Assembly (NCBI GenBank): GCA_002369495.1
Contig: DFFD01000053.1
Location: 1 to 9,142 of the forward strand
DNA: 9,142 nt
Reading direction: 5' to 3'
Source: Lachnospiraceae bacterium UBA3785
GTDB lineage: Bacteria > Bacillota > Clostridia > Lachnospirales > Lachnospiraceae
In this document: one piece after another, positions 1-5,958 of the stretch
Layout: the number at the start of each line of letters is the position of its first letter
Position numbering within the stretch: position 1 is the first letter of the stretch
Program-made: the position numbers and the translations under genes
Notes under the pieces: model-generated
Told to the model about the DNA's origin: nothing
Seen by the model: only the letters and a program-made list of their open reading frames with translations
The model's database searches: none

Positions 1-1403
1 TCAATGCATTTGACCTGACGCTGACGCTTCCGGGCATCGCCGGTATCATCCTGTCCATCGGTATGGCGGTCGACGCGAACGTCATTATCTACGCCCGCAT
101 CCGCGAGGAGATCGCGGCGGGTTCCTCGGTTCTGAACGCGATCCGCGCCGGATTCTCCAAGGCGATGTCCGCGATCATCGACGGCAACGTCACGACCCTC
201 ATCGCAGCGGCGGTCCTGGGCATGCTCGGCACCGGCACGATCAAGGGCTTCGCCATGACCCTCGCGCTCGGCGTCGCGCTCTCACTCTTCACGGCCTGCG
301 TGGTCTCCCGCTTCATCGTCTATGCGGTCTACGCGGTCGGCGTCCGCGATCCGAAGTACTGGTCGCACAAGCTGATCATCCACAAGATCGATTTTGTCGG
401 CAAAAAGAAGATCGGATACGGCATCGCGGGTGTTTTCATCGCGATCGGCCTCATCGCCATGGTCGTGAACGCGGCTTCCGGCAGGCGCTCCCTGAACTTC
501 TCCATGGAGTTCCTCGGCGGAACCTCCACCACGGTCGGCTTCGAGAAGGACTACACGCTCGATGAGCTCGACAACGAAGTCAAGCCGGTGGTCATGGACG
601 TCACCGGTGACGCAAATGTCTCCATGCAGCAGGTCGTCGGCTCCACGGAAGTCGTCATCAAGACCCGCACGCTCAGCGTTGACGAGCGCCAGGCCCTGAC
701 GGACGCCCTCGGCGAGAACTTCGGCGTTGATTCCGCCTCCATTACGACGGAAAATATCTCCGCGACCGTCGGCGCTGAAATGCGCAACGACGCGATCCTC
801 GCGGTCGTGGTCGCGGTCATCCTGATGCTGCTCTACATTTTCATCCGGTTCAAGGATATGCGCTTCGCGACCTCCGCGGTTATCGCCCTGATCCATGACG
901 TTCTGGTCACGCTCACGGCGTATGCGATCCTCCGCATCTCCGTCGGCAACTCCTTCATCGCGGTCATGCTGACGATCCTCGGCTACTCGATCAACTCCAC
1001 GATCGTCATCTTCGACCGTATCCGTGAGAACCTGGCTGTCTCGAACAAGGGCACGAACCTGGCCGAGCTGGTCAACGCCTCCATCAATCGGACCCTGACC
1101 CGAAGCATCTACACGAACCTGACGACGCTCGCCTCGATCCTGGTGCTCTACATCGTCGGCGTCACCTCTATCAAGGAGTTCACGCTCCCGATGATGGTCG
1201 GTATCGTGGCCGGCACATTCTCGTCCGTGTTCCTGACCGGTCCGCTCTGGTACATCATGCGCACGCGCCTCGGCAAGGATGCCGGCGTCTACGCCCATGA
1301 AGTCGCGGCGGCGAAGAAGACCGCAGGCAGTGCGGAAAATGCCTCCGAAGGCGTGCGTTCCTCGAAGAACCCGAACGTCATCCGGAAGAAGAAAAAGAAA
1401 TAA
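1..1403 (+). CDS. secDF: Protein translocase SecDF (fused SecD-SecF), 3' part
   Basis: The gene is open from the left edge (frame begins at base 3), so the N-terminus and most of SecD are missing; 466 residues are visible. SecDF is the RND-family membrane partner of SecYEG that uses the proton-motive force to help pull exported proteins across the membrane. Visible residues 1-110 are the last SecD membrane segments, with the family motif LTLPGIAGIILSIGMAVDAN near the start. SecF starts at about residue 137 with a membrane helix, then the signature NFSMEFLGGT (165-174), an extracytoplasmic domain (about 175-260), and a membrane block containing ILGYSINSTIVIFDRIREN (325-343). The C-terminus is a basic cytoplasmic tail ending in five or so lysines. 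SecD and SecF run on in one frame with no stop, so they are fused, as in many Firmicutes. The stop is followed at once by a terminator. Confidence 0.96.
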   Translation, partial: NAFDLTLTLPGIAGIILSIGMAVDANVIIYARIREEIAAGSSVLNAIRAGFSKAMSAIIDGNVTTLIAAAVLGMLGTGTIKGFAMTLALGVALSLFTACVVSRFIVYAVYAVGVRDPKYWSHKLIIHKIDFVGKKKIGYGIAGVFIAIGLIAMVVNAASGRRSLNFSMEFLGGTSTTVGFEKDYTLDELDNEVKPVVMDVTGDANVSMQQVVGSTEVVIKTRTLSVDERQALTDALGENFGVDSASITTENISATVGAEMRNDAILAVVVAVILMLLYIFIRFKDMRFATSAVIALIHDVLVTLTAYAILRISVGNSFIAVMLTILGYSINSTIVIFDRIRENLAVSNKGTNLAELVNASINRTLTRSIYTNLTTLASILVLYIVGVTSIKEFTLPMMVGIVAGTFSSVFLTGPLWYIMRTRLGKDAGVYAHEVAAAKKTAGSAENASEGVRSSKNPNVIRKKKKK

Positions 1404-1408
1404 GAAAA

Positions 1409-1414
1409 TATAAT
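1409..1414 (+). promoter_or_regulatory. Possible -10 element just before the secDF terminator
   Basis: A perfect TATAAT lies 5 bases after the secDF stop, inside an A-rich tract. I see no convincing -35 box and no TG extension. Transcription from it would begin near 1421, inside the 5' arm of the terminator hairpin. That would shorten the stem and could let the downstream MBL hydrolase gene escape termination. This is inference; chance occurrence in an A+T-rich patch is quite possible. Confidence 0.25.
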
Positions 1415-1415
1415 G

Positions 1416-1451
1416 AAAACAGCATGCGGCCTGGCCTGCATGCTGTTTTTT
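1416..1451 (+). terminator. Rho-independent terminator after secDF
   Basis: AAAACAGCATGC (1416-1427) pairs perfectly with GCATGCTGTTTT (1438-1449). The 10-base interior GGCCTGGCCT can itself pair GGC with GCC. The 3' arm runs into a T tract ending at 1451. Stem plus U-tract is the classic intrinsic terminator, and it sits directly after the secDF stop codon. The A-run on the left arm means it could also work on the opposite strand. Confidence 0.9.
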
Positions 1452-1470
1452 GCCTCAGGGAGGGATCTGT

Positions 1471-2283
1471 ATGCCCGTCATTCATGAACTGAAATACTCG
1501 AACACCAACACCTATCTGATCCGGGGCAGCCGCGGGACGCTCCTGTTCGACACCGGCTGGGCGGGGACCTTCCCGCTCTTTTGCCGCGCGATGGGGGAGA
1601 CCGGCGTGCCGGTGCAGAGCATCGATTACATCCTGATCTCGCATTTTCATCCGGACCATATGGGAATCGCACAGAATATCGCGGACCTCGGGCCGGTGAT
1701 CGCGGCCGCGGACCTGCAGAGGGAGTTTATCCACAGCGCGGACGGGGTCTTCGAGAAGGAGAGGAGGAATTCATTTTCCCCGATCAGAGACGAAAAGGTG
1801 CGTTTCTTCGCGCTCTCGGAGAGCCGGCGCTTCCTTGCGGAGCTCGGTCTTGACGGGGAGATACTCGCAACGCCGGGCCACAGCGAGGACAGCATCTCGC
1901 TCTTTCTCGATTCGGGGGAGCTCTTTGTGGGCGACCTGAACCCGCTCTACGAGCTTCCGGCTCACGCGGGGACGGAGATCGGGCGCAGCTGGGAGAAGCT
2001 GCTGGCCATGAGGCCGAAGAGAGTGTATTACGGGCACGCCCGGACGGCGGTGCTTGAAGGAGGGGCTTCTCTCCCGAAACCTCAAAGCGCGAAAAATGAA
2101 GAGCTGAGCGCGCTGGTAAAGCGGATCATGCGGGAGATCGACAGAGGGCGGCCGCTCGACCAGGTGAGCAGGAAGACCGGGGCGGACCCGGGGTTCGTCG
2201 AGGACGTCGCGCGGATGTACCTGACGCATCCGGGCGTGGGCGTGCAGGGGATCCTTGACCGGATCGAGATCAAGGGGAAGTAA
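1471..2283 (+). CDS. MBL-fold metallohydrolase
   Basis: This is a 270-residue metallo-beta-lactamase-fold hydrolase, probably cytoplasmic; no signal peptide is seen. The binuclear metal site is complete: HFHPDH at 58-63 (H58, H60, D62, H63), H137 in TPGHSEDS, D155 in FVGDLNP and H189 in YYGHA. These give the standard ligand set of glyoxalase-II-like members. The last 70-80 residues form a charged helical tail with a possible helix-turn-helix-like segment (about 215-255, RPLDQVSRKTGADPGFVEDV). The ATG at 1471 is chosen because AGGGAGGG (1457-1464) sits 6 bases upstream; an in-frame TTG at 1450 lies in the terminator T-tract and has no binding site. The gene comes straight after the secDF terminator, so it needs read-through or its own start. 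The substrate cannot be told from sequence. Confidence 0.9.
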   Translation: MPVIHELKYSNTNTYLIRGSRGTLLFDTGWAGTFPLFCRAMGETGVPVQSIDYILISHFHPDHMGIAQNIADLGPVIAAADLQREFIHSADGVFEKERRNSFSPIRDEKVRFFALSESRRFLAELGLDGEILATPGHSEDSISLFLDSGELFVGDLNPLYELPAHAGTEIGRSWEKLLAMRPKRVYYGHARTAVLEGGASLPKPQSAKNEELSALVKRIMREIDRGRPLDQVSRKTGADPGFVEDVARMYLTHPGVGVQGILDRIEIKGK

Positions 2284-2288
2284 GAGTG

Positions 2289-2317
2289 TTGCCGAATCGG
2301 CGGAAAGAGAGTATGAT
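2289..2317 (+). promoter_or_regulatory. Candidate sigma-A promoter for the aldolase-recJ pair
   Basis: TTGCCG (2289-2294, 4 of 6 to consensus) and TATGAT (2312-2317, 5 of 6) are separated by an ideal 17 bases. The start would fall near 2324, at the very beginning of the GGGACGGTTCC palindrome, making that structure the 5' leader of the mRNA. The spacer begins with a small perfect inverted repeat, GCCGA-A-TCGGC (2291-2301), overlapping the -35 box, which could be an operator. Predicted from sequence only. Confidence 0.4.
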
Positions 2318-2320
2318 TAG

Positions 2321-2432
2321 GGGGACGGTTCCCCGGCGACGGTTCAGGGACGGTTCCCCAGGGACGGTTCCCTGCGGGAACCGTCCCCCAGGAACCGTCC
2401 CCAGCACTGCGGGAACCGTCCCCATCGTCCCC
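2321..2432. repeat. 112-bp palindrome of GGGACGGTTCC-type units
   Basis: Four units in one orientation start at 2321, 2335 (variant, with GGCGACGG), 2347 and 2361. They are followed by three inverted units at 2376, 2391 and 2411 and a half unit at 2426-2432. The arms fold symmetrically. 2361-2372 pairs perfectly with 2376-2387 around a TGC loop; 2347-2357 pairs with 2391-2401 across a 3x3 CCA/CCA internal loop; 2338-2345 pairs with 2413-2420; and 2321-2327 pairs with 2426-2432. There is no T-tract, so it is not an ordinary terminator. From memory, GGGGACGGTTCC-type repeats are scattered through intergenic regions of many Clostridia and resemble REP elements mobilised by IS200-like (RAYT) transposases. 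No transposase is present here. Confidence 0.9.
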
Positions 2433-2448
2433 AAAAGGAAAGGATAGA

Positions 2449-3498
2449 ATGATGATATCGTTTGAGAGCGACTACATCGCCGGGGCGCACCCGGCCATCT
2501 TAAAAAGGCTCGCGGAGACGAACCTGGAGGCCGCACCGGGCTACGGGAGCGACCGGTTCACCCTGAGCGCGAAAGAGAAGATCCGGAAGGCGGTCGGCCG
2601 GGACGACGCGGAGGTGGAGCTGCTCGTCGGCGGGACCCAGACGAACGCGGTGGTCATCTCCTCGATGCTCGCGGACTGGGAGGGCGTCGTCGCAGCGCGG
2701 ACCGGGCACGTGAGCGTGCATGAGGCCGGCGCGATCGAGTACACGGGGCACAAGGTACTGGAGCTCGAGCCGCGGGACGGAAAGATCGTCCCGGAGATTC
2801 TCGAGAGATACCTTGCGGATTTCCATGCGGACGGCAACCGCGAGCATATGGTGTTCCCGGGGATGGTCTACATTTCTCATCCGACGGAGTACGGGACCCT
2901 CTACACAAAAGATGAACTCACCCGGATCTCCGGCATCTGCCGCGCGTACGGGATCCCGCTCTATCTGGACGGGGCCAGGCTCGGCTACGGCCTCGTGAGC
3001 CCGGAGACGGATCTCACACTCCCGGATATCGCGGACCTCACGGACGTCTTCTACATCGGCGGGACCAAAGTCGGCGCGCTCTGCGGCGAGGCGGTCGTGT
3101 TTACGCACGGGAACAGGCCGGCGCATTTCATGAATTCGGTGAAGAAGAGAGGCGCGCTGCTCGCAAAAGGCCGGCTTCTGGGGATCCAGTTCGATGCGCT
3201 GTTCACGGACGGACTCTATTTTGAGATAAGCCGGCACGCGATCGACATGGCGGAGCGGCTGAAGAAGGTTTTCAGGGAGAGAGGGGTTCATTTTTATATC
3301 GATTCACCGACTAACCAGCAGTTTGCAGTCCTTGAAAATGAAACCATGGAGGCGCTCGGGAAGAAGATCGCTTTCAGCTTCTGGGAGAAAGCGGACGAGC
3401 ACCACACGGTGGTCAGGTTTGCCACAAGCTGGTCGACAACGGAGGAGGACATCGCGGCGCTTGACCGGGCGCTGCAGGAGATACAGGACGAGGCGTAA
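2449..3498 (+). CDS. Low-specificity L-threonine aldolase-type PLP enzyme
   Basis: This 349-residue protein is a fold-type I PLP enzyme of the threonine aldolase / beta-eliminating lyase family. The family cleaves L-threonine or L-allo-threonine to glycine and acetaldehyde, feeding glycine and one-carbon metabolism. Key features are the GGTQTN cofactor-phosphate loop (61-66), H91 in the VSVHEAGA stacking segment, D174 and R177 in LDGARLGYG, and the Schiff-base lysine K207 in YIGGTKVGA. Length matches the family. Two adjacent ATGs (2449 and 2452) follow AAAGGAAAGGA; the second gives better spacing and fits the usual MI.F...Y start of relatives, so the protein may be one residue shorter. It lies downstream of the repeat palindrome and ends 3 bases before recJ, so the two are probably co-transcribed. 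Family assignment is firm, exact substrate preference is not; ltaE-like is the closest name. Confidence 0.9.
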   Translation: MMISFESDYIAGAHPAILKRLAETNLEAAPGYGSDRFTLSAKEKIRKAVGRDDAEVELLVGGTQTNAVVISSMLADWEGVVAARTGHVSVHEAGAIEYTGHKVLELEPRDGKIVPEILERYLADFHADGNREHMVFPGMVYISHPTEYGTLYTKDELTRISGICRAYGIPLYLDGARLGYGLVSPETDLTLPDIADLTDVFYIGGTKVGALCGEAVVFTHGNRPAHFMNSVKKRGALLAKGRLLGIQFDALFTDGLYFEISRHAIDMAERLKKVFRERGVHFYIDSPTNQQFAVLENETMEALGKKIAFSFWEKADEHHTVVRFATSWSTTEEDIAALDRALQEIQDEA

Positions 3499-3501
3499 AA
3501 T

Positions 3502-5166
3502 ATGGAAAAATGGTTTGTCACAAACAAGCATGCTGATTTTGAGGGGATCGCGGCCAGGTTCGGGATCGACCCGGTGACCGCGCGGGTCATCCGAAACCGC
3601 GACGTGATCGGCTACGAGGCGATCCACGAGTTTCTGCACGGCGGCACGGAGTGCCTGCATGACCCGATGCGCCTCAAGGGGATGGACAAGGCGGTCGCGA
3701 TCCTTAAGGAGAAGATCGCGGAGGGCAGAAAGATCCGCATCATGGGCGACTATGATATCGACGGGATCATGTCCTCCTATATATTAAAGAAGGGATTTGA
3801 GGAGCTCGGCGCCTGCGCGGATATCCGCATCCCGGACCGGATCACGGACGGCTACGGGATGAGCGAGCGGATGATCCGGGAGGCCGCGGAGGACGGCGTC
3901 GACACGATCGTGACATGCGACAACGGCATCTCGGCCGGGAAGGAGATCGCGCTCGCGAAGAGCCTCGGGATGACCGTCGTGGTGACGGATCATCATGAGG
4001 TGCTGCATTTTCCGGAGGAGGCGGACGCGGTCGTGGACCCGAAGCAGGAGGGTGAGACCTATCCTTACATCGAGCTCTGCGGGGCCGGCGTCGCCTGGAA
4101 GCTGATCCTCGCGCTCGGCGCGGATCAGGATATGAAGCTTCTGCAGTTCGTCGCCTTTGCGACCATCGGGGACGTCGTCGCGCTCAGCGGCGAGAACCGG
4201 GTCATCGTGAAGGAGGGCTTAAGACGCCTGCACCACACGGAGAATCCGGGCATGCTCGCGCTCTCCGGGATCTCGGGCGTCGACATCAACACCGTCGGCG
4301 CATACCAGGTCGGGTTCGTGCTGGGGCCCTGCTTCAACGCGAGCGGCCGGCTCGACACGGCCATGCTCGGCCTGGACCTGCTGTCCGCGGAAAATGAAGA
4401 GCAGGCCGGCAGCGCCGCGCGCAAACTCTCGGACCTCAACGACAGCCGCAAGCGCATGACGGAGGAAGGCGTGGCAGCGGCGGCGGCGCTCGTGGAGAGC
4501 GGGGACGCCGGAGGGGACAAGGTCTACGTGATTTTCCTCCCGGAAATCCACGAGAGTGTGGCCGGAATCATCGCAGGCAGAATACGCGAGAAATACAACC
4601 ACCCGACAATCGTGCTGACGCGAACCGAGAAGGGCCTTAAGGGATCCGGCCGGTCGACCGAGAACTACAATATGTTCGAGGAGCTCTCCAAAGCGGAGCC
4701 GCTCATGACCAAATTCGGGGGACACCCGATGGCGGCCGGTCTCTCGCTCGCGGAGGAGAATCTCGAGCCCTTCCGCAGGGCGCTGAACGATAACTGCAGC
4801 CTCGGGAAAGAGGATTTCTACGAGAAAGTCCGGGTCGATATGGTGCTGCCGCTCTCGCGCGTGACCAGCAAGCTGACCGAGGAACTGAGACGGCTGGAGC
4901 CCTTCGGGACCGCGAACCCGAGACCGCTCTTCGCCGCGAAGGATGTGAAGATCCGCTATCCGAAGGTACTCGGGGCGAAGCGGAACGTGTTCCGCGGGAC
5001 CGCGTATTTTGAGGACGGGCGGAGGCTGGATGTGATCTCATTTACCAATGTGGAGGAGCTTTACCGGAAGGCGTCGGCCGGTCCGGTCATGATCACCTAC
5101 TACCCGGATTTCAACGAGTACATGGGCCGGCGGAACCTGCAGGCGGTGATCACACATTTCCACTGA
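3502..5166 (+). CDS. recJ: Single-stranded-DNA-specific 5'-3' exonuclease RecJ
   Basis: RecJ degrades single-stranded DNA 5' to 3' in recombinational repair, base-excision repair and mismatch repair. The 554 residues are about full family length. DHH-domain motifs are intact: GDYDIDG (82-88, with D83, D85 and D87), TCDNGIS (138-144), VTDHHE (161-166) and IGD (222-224). The DHHA1 domain carries HESVAGIIAGRI (350-361), GSGRS (381-385) and FGGHPMAAG (405-413). A C-terminal OB-fold-like region starts near LRRLEPFGTANPRPLF (462-477). Motif I has Ile where many RecJ have Ala (DYDADG); the acidic metal ligands are unaffected. The ATG at 3502 is 3 bases after the aldolase stop, and its binding site (GAGG, 3490-3493) lies inside the aldolase gene, which suggests translational coupling. 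The next gene has its own promoter. Confidence 0.95.
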   Translation: MEKWFVTNKHADFEGIAARFGIDPVTARVIRNRDVIGYEAIHEFLHGGTECLHDPMRLKGMDKAVAILKEKIAEGRKIRIMGDYDIDGIMSSYILKKGFEELGACADIRIPDRITDGYGMSERMIREAAEDGVDTIVTCDNGISAGKEIALAKSLGMTVVVTDHHEVLHFPEEADAVVDPKQEGETYPYIELCGAGVAWKLILALGADQDMKLLQFVAFATIGDVVALSGENRVIVKEGLRRLHHTENPGMLALSGISGVDINTVGAYQVGFVLGPCFNASGRLDTAMLGLDLLSAENEEQAGSAARKLSDLNDSRKRMTEEGVAAAAALVESGDAGGDKVYVIFLPEIHESVAGIIAGRIREKYNHPTIVLTRTEKGLKGSGRSTENYNMFEELSKAEPLMTKFGGHPMAAGLSLAEENLEPFRRALNDNCSLGKEDFYEKVRVDMVLPLSRVTSKLTEELRRLEPFGTANPRPLFAAKDVKIRYPKVLGAKRNVFRGTAYFEDGRRLDVISFTNVEELYRKASAGPVMITYYPDFNEYMGRRNLQAVITHFH

Positions 5167-5183
5167 GATCATTAATAAAAGGC

Positions 5184-5212
5184 TTTATTTTGGATTTATT
5201 TCGTGCTATAAT
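5184..5212 (+). promoter_or_regulatory. Extended -10 sigma-A promoter upstream of apt
   Basis: TGCTATAAT (5204-5212) is a perfect extended -10 element. A weak -35, TTTATT (5184-5189), lies 17 bases upstream in an A+T-rich stretch that stands out from the GC-rich surroundings. The start would be near 5219, giving a leader of about 90 nt before apt. The leader contains a perfect 10-bp palindrome, CAGTTAACTG (5235-5244), a possible operator. I recognise no riboswitch in it. This promoter probably drives apt and at least part of relA and the genes beyond. Confidence 0.7.
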
Positions 5213-5310
5213 AGCGCAATATTATTCAAAGGTTCAGTTAACTGCTGTTTTAACCGGATTTTGTGGGCGGAATGCCTTTCAATTTTACTTTACGTAAGGA
5301 GGAAATCATC

Positions 5311-5841
5311 ATGTCAGTTAAAAAGCTCGAAGATTATGTGCGCACGATACCGGATTTCCCGCAGCCGGGGATCATGTTCCGTGACATCACGACGGTCCTG
5401 CAGGATGCGGACGGTCTCGCACTCGCGATCGACGAGATGCAGAAGAAGCTGGAAGGCGTCGATTTCGACATTATCGCCGGGACGGAGTCCAGAGGCTTTA
5501 TCTTCGGCGCGGCGATCGCCTACAACATGCACAAGCCGCTGCTGCTGGTCCGCAAGAAGGGCAAGCTGCCCGCTGAGACGGTCTCCCAGACCTATGACCT
5601 CGAGTACGGCCAGGCCACGATCGAGATCCATAAGGACGCCGTAAAGCCGGGCGACAAGGTCGTCATCGTCGATGACCTGATCGCGACGGGCGGCACGGTC
5701 GGAGCGGCCGCGAAGCTGATCGAGAAGCTCGGCGGTAAGGTCGTGAAGATGGTCTTCCTCATGGAGCTTAAGGGCCTCGAGGGCAGAAAGAAGCTGGCGG
5801 ATTACGACATCGAGTCGGTCCTCGCCTACGAAGGCAAGTAA
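5311..5841 (+). CDS. apt: Adenine phosphoribosyltransferase
   Basis: Apt salvages adenine by joining it to PRPP to give AMP and pyrophosphate in the cytoplasm. The 176-residue product has the family length and features: an N-terminal adenine-binding segment with IPDFPQPGIMFRDIT (13-27), AGTESRGFIFG (56-66), the flexible loop RKKGKLP (81-87), and the type I PRPP-binding motif VVIVDDLIATGGT (117-129). The start is ATG 5311 because a strong AAGGAGG (5296-5302) lies 8 bases upstream. An in-frame GTG at 5263 would add 16 unconserved residues that read through this site, and is rejected. The gene has its own promoter and is followed by a long hairpin before relA. Placement directly before relA links purine salvage with (p)ppGpp metabolism and is common in Clostridia. 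Confidence 0.96.
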   Translation: MSVKKLEDYVRTIPDFPQPGIMFRDITTVLQDADGLALAIDEMQKKLEGVDFDIIAGTESRGFIFGAAIAYNMHKPLLLVRKKGKLPAETVSQTYDLEYGQATIEIHKDAVKPGDKVVIVDDLIATGGTVGAAAKLIEKLGGKVVKMVFLMELKGLEGRKKLADYDIESVLAYEGK

Positions 5842-5852
5842 AACAGTATCCA

Positions 5853-5915
5853 AAACGGTTCTTGGGATCTTTTCATTTTCCCTCTTCGGGACGGAAAAGA
5901 GCCACAGAACCGTTT
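5853..5915. other. Long imperfect hairpin between apt and relA
   Basis: AAACGGTTCT (5853-5862) pairs perfectly with AGAACCGTTT (5906-5915). Inside it, TGG (5863-5865) pairs with CCA (5902-5904), TCTTTTC (5868-5874) with GAAAAGA (5894-5900), and CCC (5880-5882) with GGG (5888-5890) around TCTTC. That gives about 23 base pairs over 63 nt with small bulges. The downstream tail is only TTTCT, so it is at best a weak terminator or attenuator. It could also be an RNA processing site or a mobile palindrome remnant. There is little room for a new relA promoter after it, so relA probably depends on read-through. Confidence 0.7.
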
Positions 5916-5958
5916 CTCGCATTCAACAATAATGTTAAAAACGGCGGAAGGAGGTCCC

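Noticed and set aside
282..1298. Long - strand open frame opposite secDF
   Set aside because: The composition is Asp/Arg/Glu/His-rich with no domain. It is a shadow of the well-supported SecDF frame.
2321..2432. CRISPR array
   Set aside because: The units are about 12 bases, nearly contiguous, and invert halfway. There are no regular unique spacers and no cas genes.
2270..2536. Minus-strand open frame containing Gly-Thr-Val-Pro repeats
   Set aside because: It is a translation of the GGGACGGTTCC DNA repeats, with no binding site and no conserved protein features.
5174..5189. Terminator after recJ (AATAAA/TTTATT hairpin)
   Set aside because: The stem is only 6 A-T pairs, too weak for an intrinsic terminator, and it overlaps the -35 region of the apt promoter.
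5263..5310. GTG start giving an N-terminally extended Apt
   Set aside because: The extension would be translated through a strong AAGGAGG site placed ideally for ATG 5311, and the family begins near that ATG.
5932..5958. Earlier ATG start for Rel
   Set aside because: It has no ribosome binding site, and the added residues would be translated from the AAGGAGG site that serves ATG 5959.
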